DNA from: Zavarzinia compransoris
GTDB taxonomy: Bacteria; Pseudomonadota; Alphaproteobacteria; Zavarziniales; Zavarziniaceae
Direction: 5' to 3'
DNA: 64,000 nt
Assembly: GCF_003173055.1 (NCBI RefSeq)
Contig: NZ_QGLF01000001.1
Coordinates: forward strand, 565,085-629,084
In this document: piece by piece, positions 1-8,454 of the stretch
Layout of the letters: the number at the start of each line of letters is the position of its first letter
Position numbering within the stretch: the first letter of the stretch is position 1
Notes under the pieces: generated by a model
Database searches by the model: none
What the model saw: the letters and a program-made list of their open reading frames with translations, nothing else
What the model was told of the DNA's origin: nothing
Made by a program: the position numbers and the translations under genes

Positions 1-25
1 CCCCGGGGGGAGGAGCCCCCCGGGG
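1..25 (-). terminator. GC hairpin after the repeat-protein gene
   Basis: Perfect 10-bp inverted repeat: CCCCGGGGGG (1-10), loop AGGAG, CCCCCCGGGG (16-25). It lies 8 bp beyond the stop codon of the minus-strand repeat-protein gene, where an intrinsic terminator would sit. The U-tract, if present, would lie outside the window, so the class of terminator cannot be confirmed. Confidence 0.6.
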
Positions 26-32
26 CCGGGGC

Positions 33-3000
33 TCAGAGGCCGAACAGGCCCGCCAGCAGGCCGGTGGTCGGGGCGCCGGCGGTCTGGCTGGCGATCGTGC
101 CGGTGTCGAGCCCGGCGGTCAGACCCCCGAGCAGGGTGTTCAGCGTCTCGACCAGCGGGGCCAGGGCGCCGTTGTCCGCCCCGACGAGGCCGTCGACCAG
201 CTGGGTGACCGGGGCAAGCGCGCCGCCGTCGATCGCGGTCAACTGGTTGAGCGGCGTGAGCAGGCCGGCCAGCACGCCGTCCGGCGCGGTCGAGGTCAAG
301 GTGGTGAGCAGGTCGGTCAGCGGCTCGATCGCGGCATTGTCGCCAAGGTTGGTGAGAACCCCGTTCACCGTGTCGATCAGGCCCGCCGTCGAACTCCCGC
401 CCGAGAGGGCGCCGCCCAGCAGGCCGGTCAGCGAATCGGCCCCCGGCAGGCTGGACAGGCCGGCGGTGATCGCCGAGGGGCTGGCCCCGGCGGCAAGGCC
501 GCCCAGGATGCCGTTCAGCGTATCGACCAGGGGATTGAGGGCGGCATTATTCGTGCCCGCCAGGCTGCCCACGAGTTCGGTCAGGGGCGCCAGGGCCCCG
601 CCCTGCAGCGCCGTCAGGTCGTTGAGGGCGCTGGTCACCGGGCTCAACGCCCCGTCGGTCGGATTGGTCAGCGCATTCAGCAGGTCGGTCAAGGGCTGGA
701 CCGCCGAGTTGTCGCCCAATTGGCCAAGTGTGTTGTTGACGAGGTTGATCAGGCCGGTGCCGCTGCCGCCCGAGCCGCCGGGCAGGGTCAGGCCGCCGAA
801 CAGGCTGGTCAGGCCGCCGACACCCGGCAGGTTGGACAGGCCGGAGGCGACGGCCGAGGGATCGGCGCCCGAGGCGAGGCCGCCCAGGATGCCGTTCAGC
901 GTATCGACCAGGGGATTGAGCGCGGCATTATTCGTGCCCGCCAGGCTGCCCACGAGTTCGGTCAGGGGGGCCAGGGGGCCGCCTTGCAGCGCCGTCAGGT
1001 CGTTGAGGGCGCCGGTCAGGGGGGCAAGGCCGCCGTTGACCGGATCGGTGAGGGCGTTCAGCAGGTCGGTCAAGGGCTGGACCGCCGAATTGTCGCCCAA
1101 TTGGCCGAGCGTGTTGTTCACGAGGTTGATCAGGCCGGTGCCGCTGCCACCCGAGCCGCCGGGCAGGGTCAGGCCGCCGAAGAGGCTGGTCAGGCCGCCG
1201 ACACCCGGCAGGTTGGACAGGCCGGAGGCGACGGCCGAGGGATCGGCGCCCGAGGCGAGGCCGCCCAGGATGCCGTTCAGCGTGTCGACCAGGGGATTGA
1301 GCGCGGCATTATTGGTGCCGGCCAGGGCGCCGACCAGTTCGGTCAGGGGGGCCAGGGGGCCGCCTTGCAGCGCCGTCAGGTCGTTGAGGGCGCCGGTCAG
1401 GGGGGCAAGGCCGCCGTTGACCGGATCGGTGAGGGCGTTCAGGAGGTCGGTCAAGGGCTGGACCGCCGAATTGTCGCCCAATTGGCCGAGCGTGTTGTTC
1501 ACGAGGTTGATCAGGCCGGTGCCGCTGCCACCCGAGCCGCCGGGCAGGGTCAGGCCGCCGAAGAGGCTGGTCAGGCCGCCGACACCCGGCAGGTTGGACA
1601 GGCCGGAGGCGACGGCCGAGGGATCGGCGCCCGAGGCGAGGCCGCCCAGGATGCCGTTCAGCGTGTCGACCAGGGGATTGAGCGCGGCATTATTGGTGCC
1701 GGCCAGGGCGCCGACCAGTTCGGTCAGGGGGGCGAGGGGGCCGCCCTGAAGCGCGGTCAGGTCGTTGAGGGCGCCGGTAACGGGGGCGAGACCGCCGTTG
1801 ACCGGATCGGTCAGGGCGTTCAGCAGGTCGGTCAAGGGCTGGACCGCCGAATTGTCGCCCAATTGGCCGAGCGTATTGTTCACGAGGTTGATCAGGCCGT
1901 AGTCGGTCCCGCCCGGCAGGGCGCCGCCGCCGAAGAGGCCGGTGAGGCCGCCCACCCCGGGGATATTAGCCAGGCCGCCGGCGATCGCGTCCGGGTTGGC
2001 GCCGGCGGTCAGGCCGCCGATGATGCCGTTCAGCGTGTCGATCAGCGGGGTCAGGGCGCTGTCGTTGGCGCCGGCAAGGCCCTGGACCAGCTGGGTCAGG
2101 GGACCGAGGGGGCCGCCGTCGATCTGGGTCAGCTGGTTCAGCGGGTTGGTGATGGCGCTGAGGGCGCCGCCGTTGGCCCCGGTCAGGCCGTTGATCAGGT
2201 CGGTCAGCGGCTGGATCGCGGTCTGGTTGCCGATCTGGTTGACCGCATTGTTGACGACGTCGATGAGGCCGGTGGACGAGGTCGGCGGGGTCACCGGCGG
2301 CACCGGCGGTGCCGTCTGGTCGTCGACATTGGCGAAGGGCGTGCCGCCCGACGCCGCCGCCGCGGCGCGGCTGATCTGGCGCAGGCCAAAGCCGGTCGGG
2401 TCGGACAGGAAGGCATTGGGGCGCACGAAATTGCGGTGCAGGGCCATCAGGCTGGGGCTGTTGCGACGCTTGGTGCGGTCGGTCGCGGCCAGGCTGTCGC
2501 CGACATTGAAGTAGAAGCGCAGGCCGCCGTAGCCGGCGGCGCCGTCGTCGTCATAGCTGCCGGTGGCGAAGACCGCGAGGCCGGGCACGCCTTCGAGCAG
2601 CGCTTCCATCTGCAGGTCGCCGCCGAGCTTCGCTTCGTCGGAATAGGTGATGCCGGCGCCGAGGCGGAGATTCTGGGTCGCATAGACCGCGATCCCGGCC
2701 CGGCCGTAGACCGTGCTTTCCATGACGTCGCCGTCCTGGAAGCCGAGGGTGGCTTCGAGGGTGACCGCGTCGATGTAATATTCGGCGATCGCCGAGACGG
2801 CGAATTGCCCCATGCCCTCGACCGCATAGCCGCCGGCCATGATCCCGAGCGTCATGACCTCGGGGTTGCGATAGAAGAATTGCACGGCGCCGCCGGCGAA
2901 GCCGTGCTCGTCACCGACGACGCCGCCGATACCGTCGACCTGGACCCCCAGGCTGTCGCCCAGCGGCATGGTGAAGCTGGGGGCGCCGCCATAGATGCCG

Positions 3001-3179
3001 CCGTTCGAATCGCTGCCGCCGAACAGGCTGGCCTGGAAATTCGCCTCGGCGACGGCGCGGCTGCCGTAGCCGAACTGGTCGCCGGAAACCGGGAAGGCTT
3101 CCTGGGCCAGGGCGCCGGCACTGGCGGCAAGGCCGGTCAGGAGGGCGGTGGTGGAGAGCAGGGAACGGAGGGGCGCCAT
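33..3179 (-). CDS. Secreted/outer-membrane protein with six ~127-residue tandem repeats
   Basis: A 1048-residue protein of unknown function. Residues 1-25 form a signal peptide ending ALA-QEA. Residues about 26-235 alternate polar and hydrophobic/aromatic residues, as in a small outer-membrane beta barrel. A Pro-rich linker (about 285-303) leads to six tandem units of 124-127 residues that run to the C-terminus. Each unit contains about five 18-20 residue sub-repeats of the form xLxPLTxLLNxL and ends in a Gly-rich spacer. Proteins with similar Leu/Gly/Thr-rich repeats are often annotated as collagen-like or beta-strand repeat proteins, but there is no true Gly-X-Y periodicity here. The start is supported by an AGGAGA ribosome site 5-6 bp upstream. 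Its own promoter probably lies in the 100 bp before speD. A surface or envelope-structural role is inference. Confidence 0.8.
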   Translation of the reverse strand: MAPLRSLLSTTALLTGLAASAGALAQEAFPVSGDQFGYGSRAVAEANFQASLFGGSDSNGGIYGGAPSFTMPLGDSLGVQVDGIGGVVGDEHGFAGGAVQFFYRNPEVMTLGIMAGGYAVEGMGQFAVSAIAEYYIDAVTLEATLGFQDGDVMESTVYGRAGIAVYATQNLRLGAGITYSDEAKLGGDLQMEALLEGVPGLAVFATGSYDDDGAAGYGGLRFYFNVGDSLAATDRTKRRNSPSLMALHRNFVRPNAFLSDPTGFGLRQISRAAAAASGGTPFANVDDQTAPPVPPVTPPTSSTGLIDVVNNAVNQIGNQTAIQPLTDLINGLTGANGGALSAITNPLNQLTQIDGGPLGPLTQLVQGLAGANDSALTPLIDTLNGIIGGLTAGANPDAIAGGLANIPGVGGLTGLFGGGALPGGTDYGLINLVNNTLGQLGDNSAVQPLTDLLNALTDPVNGGLAPVTGALNDLTALQGGPLAPLTELVGALAGTNNAALNPLVDTLNGILGGLASGADPSAVASGLSNLPGVGGLTSLFGGLTLPGGSGGSGTGLINLVNNTLGQLGDNSAVQPLTDLLNALTDPVNGGLAPLTGALNDLTALQGGPLAPLTELVGALAGTNNAALNPLVDTLNGILGGLASGADPSAVASGLSNLPGVGGLTSLFGGLTLPGGSGGSGTGLINLVNNTLGQLGDNSAVQPLTDLLNALTDPVNGGLAPLTGALNDLTALQGGPLAPLTELVGSLAGTNNAALNPLVDTLNGILGGLASGADPSAVASGLSNLPGVGGLTSLFGGLTLPGGSGGSGTGLINLVNNTLGQLGDNSAVQPLTDLLNALTNPTDGALSPVTSALNDLTALQGGALAPLTELVGSLAGTNNAALNPLVDTLNGILGGLAAGASPSAITAGLSSLPGADSLTGLLGGALSGGSSTAGLIDTVNGVLTNLGDNAAIEPLTDLLTTLTSTAPDGVLAGLLTPLNQLTAIDGGALAPVTQLVDGLVGADNGALAPLVETLNTLLGGLTAGLDTGTIASQTAGAPTTGLLAGLFGL
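36..2266. repeat. Six-unit tandem repeat, period 381 bp (central units) and 372 bp (flanking)
   Basis: The same junction sequence recurs at about 379, 751, 1132, 1513, 1894 and 2266, giving spacings of 372, 381, 381, 381 and 372 bp. All are multiples of three, so the reading frame is kept. The units starting at 751, 1132 and 1513 are almost identical at DNA level, including silent positions, which points to recent duplication or gene conversion. The two outer units are diverged. The array lies wholly inside the repeat-protein gene. Confidence 0.92.
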
Positions 3180-3248
3180 GGTTTCTCCTGGCTGAAGGCA
3201 CCGGCTGACCGGCTTCTTCCGCCTTTATGGCGCCGCATTCCTTAATGT

Positions 3249-3294
3249 ATCCATAATGGATGTAATTGTTCCGGATCCATCACGCTGGATCCAT
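3249..3294. promoter_or_regulatory. Cluster of ATCCAT/ATGGAT motifs upstream of the repeat-protein gene
   Basis: Within 46 bp there are four copies of the hexamer: a palindrome ATCCAT-A-ATGGAT at 3249-3261, and GGATCCAT twice as a direct repeat (3273-3280 and 3287-3294). The palindrome lies between speD and the repeat-protein gene, about 70 bp before its start; the direct copies overlap the end of speD. This could be an operator. No regulator is identifiable. Confidence 0.35.
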
Positions 3295-3636
3295 CCCGCG
3301 AAGCGCCCGGATCACGCTTTCCCGTGCCGGCCGGTAGAGCCGGCGGAAGACCGCCAGGGCCTTGTCGGCCTCGCTCTGGCCGCAGACGAAGACATCGACC
3401 GCCAGCAGCCCCAGCTCGGGCCAGCTGTGGGCGCTGATATGGGATTCCGCCAGCAGGGCGAAGCCGGTGATGCCGCCGCCCGCGCCGAAATCATGCAGCT
3501 TCAGGTGCAGCAGGCGGGCGCCGCAGGCCGCCGTGGCTTCGACCAGGGCCCGCTCCATCAAGGCGACGTCGTCCAGGGGACCGCCGTCCCAGAAATCCGC
3601 CAGCAGGTGCAGGCTGGGGCGGAATTGGTCGTTCAT
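3280..3636 (-). CDS. speD: S-adenosylmethionine decarboxylase proenzyme
   Basis: 118 residues, the usual size of the short bacterial/archaeal pyruvoyl enzyme. It decarboxylates AdoMet to give the aminopropyl donor for polyamine synthesis. The autocleavage site ESHIS is at residues 64-68, with Ser65 expected to become the pyruvoyl group; His70 and Cys85 match the conserved processing and catalytic positions. The start at 3636 overlaps the stop of the upstream flavoprotein as ATGA, so the two are translationally coupled. It is the last gene of the SPFH/DUF4178/DUF350/aminopropyltransferase operon and supplies the co-substrate expected for the aminopropyltransferase two genes upstream. Confidence 0.92.
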   Translation of the reverse strand: MNDQFRPSLHLLADFWDGGPLDDVALMERALVEATAACGARLLHLKLHDFGAGGGITGFALLAESHISAHSWPELGLLAVDVFVCGQSEADKALAVFRRLYRPARESVIRALRGMDPA

Positions 3637-5252
3637 CCCGGCCTCCCGTTCCCGAGGAAGGCGAGGGCGGCTTCGGCGGCGGCGATACCCTTGGTATAGG
3701 CTTCCTCGAAGATCGACATGCCGCCGAGATCGGCATGGGCGGCGAAGACCGGCGGGGTCTGGACCAGGGCGGCCGCCCGCGCCGGGCCCCAGATGAAGCC
3801 GGGCACGGGGCGGACCATGGCATGGCCGAACAGGCGGATGTCGATCCGTTCCAGCTTGCCCTTCAGCGACGGGTGATTGCGCAGGATTTCCGCCTCGAAC
3901 AGGGCTTGCCAGGCGGCGAGATCGCGGCCGAAGGCTTCGGCCCGCGCCGCCGCCGGGCGCAAGTGGCTGAGCGGCCAGTAATAGGTGATCACCGTGCGGT
4001 CGTGGTGGCGGCGCGGGTCCTGGTGGGTGGCGACGACATAGCCGAGCATGGCGCTGCGGTAGATGGCATTGTCCCAGGCCAGCGGCTCGCCCGTGCCGCC
4101 GGGCAGGCGGCCCAGGGTGATATTGGCGACCGCCCAGGGGGCATAGGAAAATCCCTCGGCGCCATGGGCCGGCCACAGGCGGGCGGCGATGAAGCGCGGC
4201 ACGGCCAGGATCGCGGCTTCGGCCTCGACGGTGAAACTCTCGTCCCGGGCGGCATCGAAGATCTGGAGGCGAAGGCCGCCGGCCTCGGCCGCGGCAATGT
4301 TCCAGGCGAGGCAGCGGGGCCGGATCCGCCCGCCCAGGGGGGCGGCCATCCGGGTGGTCAGCCAGGCATTGCCCTCGGGCCAGGTCAGCACGCTGCCGGC
4401 GGCGGCATTGCCGGCGCGGCCGCTGCGGGCGGCGAAATAATGCAGCCCCGCCCAGGCCGAGGTTTCGCCATGGGGCGTGCCGAAATCGTCGCGGCAACTG
4501 TAGTTGACGTACCAGTGCAGCCGTTCCGAGGTGTAACCCTCTGCTTCCATCCAGGCCTTCATGGTCAGGCGGTCGAGGTCGCGCCATGCCGGATCGGCCG
4601 AGCTTTCGTCGACCGGGATGGCGAACGGGCGCCGGCCGTCGCGGCCGCGCCTTTCGGATAACCCGTGGACGAAGGCGAAGAAGCGCGCGTATTGGGCCCG
4701 GTCGTCGGCGGTCGCGCCGATATTGGGCACCAGCCCCTCCTGCCAGCGGCCGTGGATCTGCAGGCGTTCCTGGGGATCGGCGCTGAGCATCAATTCGTCG
4801 TAAAGGGGCAGGCCGGCGGCGTCGTAACCGGTGATCACCCCCAGTTCCTCGAACAGGCGGCGGACCTCGGTCGATTCGTCGGTCGGCAGGGGCACGTAAT
4901 GGGCGCCCCAGGGATAGGCGGAAACGGCGTTGCGCCCGCCCCGGGCATTGCCGCCGGCCTCGTCCTCCAGTTCCAGGACGAGGAGGTCGTCCAGCCCCGC
5001 CCTTGCCAGCCGCCGCGCCGCCGCAAGGCCGGAAACGCCGCCGCCGACGATGGCGATGCGGGTCCGGACCGTCCGGGCCGGGGGCGGGAAGTCGCCGCTG
5101 CGGAGCCGGTGCCCGGTGGCGGCGTCGAGCCCGTCCAGCCGGCCGGGGACAGGTGCGGCCGGCGCCGGAAGCGACAGGGCGAAGGCGCCCCCGCCGAGGC
5201 CGGCTGCGGCCGCCCCCGCCATCATCGCCCGTCGTGTCGGCCTGGTCTTCAT
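3633..5252 (-). CDS. Tat-exported FAD-dependent amine oxidase-like flavoprotein
   Basis: 539 residues. The N-terminus carries a twin-arginine signal (RRAMMAG followed by an Ala/Gly-rich stretch), so the folded flavoprotein is probably exported. A Rossmann FAD-binding motif, VGGGVSGLAAARRLARAG, with a downstream acidic residue in VLELED, follows at about residues 69-100. The overall architecture is that of NAD(P)-binding/amine-oxidase family flavoproteins. Position between an aminopropyltransferase and AdoMet decarboxylase suggests that it oxidises a polyamine or aminopropyl product, but the substrate is not shown by the sequence. It starts 10 bp after the aminopropyltransferase and overlaps speD by 4 bp. 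Confidence 0.85.
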   Translation of the reverse strand: MKTRPTRRAMMAGAAAAGLGGGAFALSLPAPAAPVPGRLDGLDAATGHRLRSGDFPPPARTVRTRIAIVGGGVSGLAAARRLARAGLDDLLVLELEDEAGGNARGGRNAVSAYPWGAHYVPLPTDESTEVRRLFEELGVITGYDAAGLPLYDELMLSADPQERLQIHGRWQEGLVPNIGATADDRAQYARFFAFVHGLSERRGRDGRRPFAIPVDESSADPAWRDLDRLTMKAWMEAEGYTSERLHWYVNYSCRDDFGTPHGETSAWAGLHYFAARSGRAGNAAAGSVLTWPEGNAWLTTRMAAPLGGRIRPRCLAWNIAAAEAGGLRLQIFDAARDESFTVEAEAAILAVPRFIAARLWPAHGAEGFSYAPWAVANITLGRLPGGTGEPLAWDNAIYRSAMLGYVVATHQDPRRHHDRTVITYYWPLSHLRPAAARAEAFGRDLAAWQALFEAEILRNHPSLKGKLERIDIRLFGHAMVRPVPGFIWGPARAAALVQTPPVFAAHADLGGMSIFEEAYTKGIAAAEAALAFLGNGRPG

Positions 5253-5262
5253 CGCCGTATCG

Positions 5263-6777
5263 TCAATAAATGAGGTATCGCGACCATTCGTCGTCGAAGT
5301 AATGGATCAGGACCTGGTCGTCCAGGCGCTGGATCCCGGTTTCGACCCAATCCATGTCGGGGGGAAAGCGGAACATGCCCGCCACCGTCTCCGGCGTCAC
5401 GAAGCGGAGCCCTGGGGGATAGCGGCCGGCGGCGACGAAGGGGCTGCGCCCGGCCATGATGTAACCCCAGTCGCCGAAGGCCGGGACATAGGTGTGATAG
5501 GGCGTGGTGACGAAGCCCGCCGCCGCCAGGGTATTGTTCACGCACCAGAAGGATTTCCGCGCCACCAGGGGCGAGGTGCTCTGCACCACCAGGCGGCCGT
5601 CGTCGCGCATCGCCCGGCCCAGCAGGCGGTAGAAGGTGACGGTATAGAGCTTGCCGATCGAGAAATTGGACGGATCGGGCAGGTCGATGAAGACGGCGTC
5701 GAATTTCCGCTCCTCCGGCAGGTCCTGCTGCCCGCGCAGCCAGAGGAAAGCATCCTCGTTGACGATGGTGACCTTCTCCGAGGCCAGCGCGCCCCGGTTC
5801 AGGGCCGCCAGCATGTCGTTCCGGGTGAACAGCTCGATCATCAGGGGATCGAGTTCGACCAGGGTGATGCTTTCCACGGCCGGGTATTTCAGGATTTCCC
5901 GGATGGCGAGACCGTCGCCGCCGCCGATCACCAGCACCCGGCGGGGCGCTGCCGCCGCGGCGAGCAGGGGATGCACCAGGGCTTCGTGGTAGCGGTATTC
6001 GTCGAGCGACGAGAATTGCAGGTTCGAATTGATGTAGAGACGCAGGTCGTCCCGCTCCCGCGTCAGCACGATGCGCTGATAGGGCGAGGAGCGGGCATAG
6101 ATGATGTTTCCGGGAAAGGAGGCGGTTTCGGCCAGCGAGGTGATCCGGTCCGAGCCGATCAGCCCGGCGGTCAGGATGGCGAAGGCGGCGGCGATGCCGG
6201 CGGCATGCTGGCGCACCCCGGTCATGTGCCGGCGCACGATGAAGAGCACCCAGCCCGCCACCGCGACATTCAGCATGCCGAGCAGGAAGGCCGAGCGGAC
6301 GAGGCCGAGGTGCGGCACCAGGACGAGGGGGAACAGCAGCGAGGCGAAGAGCGCGCCGATATAGTCGAAGGTGAAGACGCGCGAGACCAGGTCGCTGAAA
6401 TCCAACTCGTCCTTCAGGATGCGCAGCAGCAGGGGGATCTCGATCCCGACCAGGATGCCGATCGCCGTCACCATCGAATAGAGCAGGACGCGGAAGGATT
6501 CGACCTGTTCGAACATCAGGAACAGCACGGCGGCGGAGGTGCCGCCGACGAGGCCGACCAGGGTCTCGATGCGGACGAAGAAGGCGACCAGATTGCGGTT
6601 GATATAGCGCGACAGCCACGAGCCTATGCCCATGGCGAAGAGATAGGTGCCGATCACCGTCGAGAACTGGGTGACCGAATCGCCCAGCAGGTAACTGGCC
6701 AGCGTGCCCGCGATCAATTCATAGACGAGGCCGCAGGTCGCGATGATGAAGACGGAGGCAAGCAGCAGCGGCGCCAA
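5263..6777 (-). CDS. Membrane-embedded polyamine aminopropyltransferase (spermidine synthase-like)
   Basis: 504 residues, nearly twice the length of soluble SpeE. The N-terminal half (about 1-215) is strongly hydrophobic, with roughly seven membrane segments. The C-terminal half is a spermidine-synthase fold: SAM-site GGGDGLAIREILKYP with acidic VELDP downstream, and a FIDLPDP segment where the catalytic Asp of SpeE lies. It is expected to move an aminopropyl group from decarboxylated AdoMet at or near the membrane. The start is TTG at 6777; no better in-frame start keeps the first membrane helix, and homologues begin at this point. It lies 15 bp after DUF350 and 10 bp before the flavoprotein. 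The acceptor substrate is unknown. Confidence 0.88.
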   Translation of the reverse strand: MAPLLLASVFIIATCGLVYELIAGTLASYLLGDSVTQFSTVIGTYLFAMGIGSWLSRYINRNLVAFFVRIETLVGLVGGTSAAVLFLMFEQVESFRVLLYSMVTAIGILVGIEIPLLLRILKDELDFSDLVSRVFTFDYIGALFASLLFPLVLVPHLGLVRSAFLLGMLNVAVAGWVLFIVRRHMTGVRQHAAGIAAAFAILTAGLIGSDRITSLAETASFPGNIIYARSSPYQRIVLTRERDDLRLYINSNLQFSSLDEYRYHEALVHPLLAAAAAPRRVLVIGGGDGLAIREILKYPAVESITLVELDPLMIELFTRNDMLAALNRGALASEKVTIVNEDAFLWLRGQQDLPEERKFDAVFIDLPDPSNFSIGKLYTVTFYRLLGRAMRDDGRLVVQSTSPLVARKSFWCVNNTLAAAGFVTTPYHTYVPAFGDWGYIMAGRSPFVAAGRYPPGLRFVTPETVAGMFRFPPDMDWVETGIQRLDDQVLIHYFDDEWSRYLIY

Positions 6778-6792
6778 GATCCCGGTCCCGCC

Positions 6793-7020
6793 TCAGCCCT
6801 GGATGGCGGCGGAAATGATGATCGAAATGCCGATGGCGACCGCGCCCAGGAACACGGCGAAGGCGAGGTTCTGCTTCTCGACCAGTTCGCGCCAGACGCT
6901 GACCTTGGGCGTCAGCAGATCGAGAATGACGAAGGCCAGCACCAGGATGACCGTGCCGAGCGCCGAATAGGCGATGGCCCCGACGACATATTTCGCCTGA
7001 ATGAGTTCGATGAATTCCAT
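6793..7020 (-). CDS. DUF350 (YjfL-like) membrane protein
   Basis: 75 residues with two hydrophobic helices (about 13-35 and 51-72) separated by a short charged loop VSVWRELVEKQN. This matches a single DUF350 unit. DUF350 proteins such as E. coli YjfL sit beside PspA-like proteins and a glutathionylspermidine-synthase-like enzyme, so a link with polyamine chemistry is recurrent. Here it lies directly upstream of the membrane aminopropyltransferase in a run of eight genes. Biochemical function is unknown; a membrane channel or scaffold subunit is speculation. Confidence 0.85.
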   Translation of the reverse strand: MEFIELIQAKYVVGAIAYSALGTVILVLAFVILDLLTPKVSVWRELVEKQNLAFAVFLGAVAIGISIIISAAIQG

Positions 7021-7032
7021 CTCGCGGCTCCG

Positions 7033-7170
7033 TCACTTGTGGGATTGTTCGGGCGGTCCCTTGGCCTTGGTGGCGCCCGTGAACAGGCTGGCGAAGGCGA
7101 AACCCTGATGGTTCAGGGTCAGGGCGCCCGCCACCACCACCAGGGCGAATACGGCATAGATCCTGGCCAT
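7033..7170 (-). CDS. 45-residue single-pass membrane peptide in the polyamine operon
   Basis: A short gene filling the gap between the large DUF4178 gene and DUF350. It begins ATG at 7170 with a G-rich ribosome site (GGGGGGC) just upstream and ends TGA at 7033, leaving 12 bp to DUF350. The product starts MARIYAVFALVVVAGALTL, one hydrophobic helix, followed by a hydrophilic tail ending PPEQSHK. Its fit between two genes, with normal spacing on both sides and on the same strand, supports it being real. I do not recognise the family. It could be a small subunit of the membrane complex or a cleaved signal-anchor peptide. Confidence 0.65.
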   Translation of the reverse strand: MARIYAVFALVVVAGALTLNHQGFAFASLFTGATKAKGPPEQSHK

Positions 7171-7185
7171 CGGATGCCCCCCGTC

Positions 7186-8454
7186 TCAGCCGGCGTTGTC
7201 GCGCCAGCGGCGCCATTCGAAGGACAGGGCGCGATAGACCGTCCACGCCGGCCACAGCGCCAGCAGCAGCAGGGCCATCACCAGCGTGCCATAGGTCGCC
7301 GCGCTGTCGCGGACGGCGATATGCAGTTCCTGCGCCGCCGGCCGCGGCGCGGCGGCGGATGGGGCCATGCTGCCCACTTCGGCGTCGATCAGCAGCCGGT
7401 AGGTCCCGGGCGGGATCGACGACAGCGACGACCAGGTGCCGGTCGCGCCCTCGGACCAATATTCGCCGCCGTCATAGCCTTGGTAATATTCGATCGCCTC
7501 GACCAGGGAATAGCTGTCGTCCGTATTCTCTTCGACCAGGGCGATGCCGACTTCGACCCAATCGTTGTTCAGGCCCGGGGTCTCGACCTCGATATCGACC
7601 GCGCCGCCGTTCAGGGCGAAGGGATCGGTGGTGATCGTCTGGTTGGCCAGGGCCGGGGTCAGAACATAGCGCTGCTGGAAGGCGACGCGTTCCGGATAGA
7701 GCAGCCAGAGCACGGCCGAGGCCATGATCAGGACCGACGCGGCGATGGCGCCGATGACGGCCATCGGCTTCGCCTTGCCCTTATAGGGTGAGGGCTGGTT
7801 GGCGCCGACGGTGGTGCGGGCGGGCATGGACTTCGGCTTGAAGACCTCGCGCACCAGCTCGGGCTCCAGATAATCGCCGAGGGAGACGTTGATCTCGTTC
7901 TCGTTCAACTCGAAGCTCAGCATTTTCGGCGGGGCGACATAGTCGATCGCCCGCACCTGTTCCTGATAGGTTACACGCCAGTAGAATTCGCCGGCGACGG
8001 CGACGACGATGGCATCCCCGTCGATCAGGCGGCGGTAATTCTCGCCCTCGAAGGCGAGGGTCGAGTCCAGCAGGCGGGTGCTCTTGATGTCGCGCTTCAG
8101 CAGCCGCGACAGGCTCCAATGGCCGCCGGACTGGGACAGGAAGCGGAAGCCGTGCCAGGGGTTGAACAGGAGATATTCGTCCCATCTGTAGGTCCGGCTG
8201 CCCTCGGTCTTGAGGACGTAACCGATAACTTCCCAGTCGATGCCGTGCAGGCGTCCGCGCGTGCCGAGTGCGATGGGCGATTTCATGGCGGCGTCATGGG
8301 CTTCGATGATGACGCGCAGGTTCTCGTTCGAAACGTCGATCAGCGAGCCGCAGAAGGTGCAGGCGGCATCCAGCGAATGGCCGGCGGCGCGCAGGGTCAC
8401 GGTGCCGCCGCAGACCGGGCAGTCGAACAGCCGGGGCTTGCCCGGGGCGCTCAC
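7186..8454 (-). CDS. Zinc-ribbon DUF4178 protein with two membrane helices
   Basis: 422 residues from a GTG start at 8454 that overlaps the previous stop as GTGA; a longer form would run into the upstream gene. A zinc ribbon (CPVC at 12-15, CTFC at 32-35) is followed by a DUF4178 domain (about 60-210), a hydrophobic helix (about 232-254, VIGAIAASVLIMASAVLWLL), a beta-rich extracytoplasmic-looking stretch, and a second helix near the C-terminus (LVMALLLLALWPAWTVY). The cytoplasmic ribbon and membrane anchoring suggest an adaptor between cytosolic partners and the DUF350/aminopropyltransferase membrane proteins. Function unproven. Confidence 0.85.
   Translation of the reverse strand: MSAPGKPRLFDCPVCGGTVTLRAAGHSLDAACTFCGSLIDVSNENLRVIIEAHDAAMKSPIALGTRGRLHGIDWEVIGYVLKTEGSRTYRWDEYLLFNPWHGFRFLSQSGGHWSLSRLLKRDIKSTRLLDSTLAFEGENYRRLIDGDAIVVAVAGEFYWRVTYQEQVRAIDYVAPPKMLSFELNENEINVSLGDYLEPELVREVFKPKSMPARTTVGANQPSPYKGKAKPMAVIGAIAASVLIMASAVLWLLYPERVAFQQRYVLTPALANQTITTDPFALNGGAVDIEVETPGLNNDWVEVGIALVEENTDDSYSLVEAIEYYQGYDGGEYWSEGATGTWSSLSSIPPGTYRLLIDAEVGSMAPSAAAPRPAAQELHIAVRDSAATYGTLVMALLLLALWPAWTVYRALSFEWRRWRDNAG

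Noticed and set aside
36-2266. CRISPR-like array from the regularly spaced repeats
   Set aside because: The period is 372-381 bp, the repeats are coding and in frame, and there are no short repeat/variable spacer units.
720-3245. 841-residue plus-strand frame opposite the repeat-protein gene
   Set aside because: It mirrors the tandem repeats of the real minus-strand gene. It is Gln/Ala/Gly-rich, has no signal or family motif, and arises from high GC at third positions.
4930-7791. 953-residue plus-strand frame across the flavoprotein, aminopropyltransferase and DUF350 genes
   Set aside because: Antisense to four well-supported genes with clear motifs and operon spacing. Its composition is His/Asp/Arg-rich with no recognisable domain.
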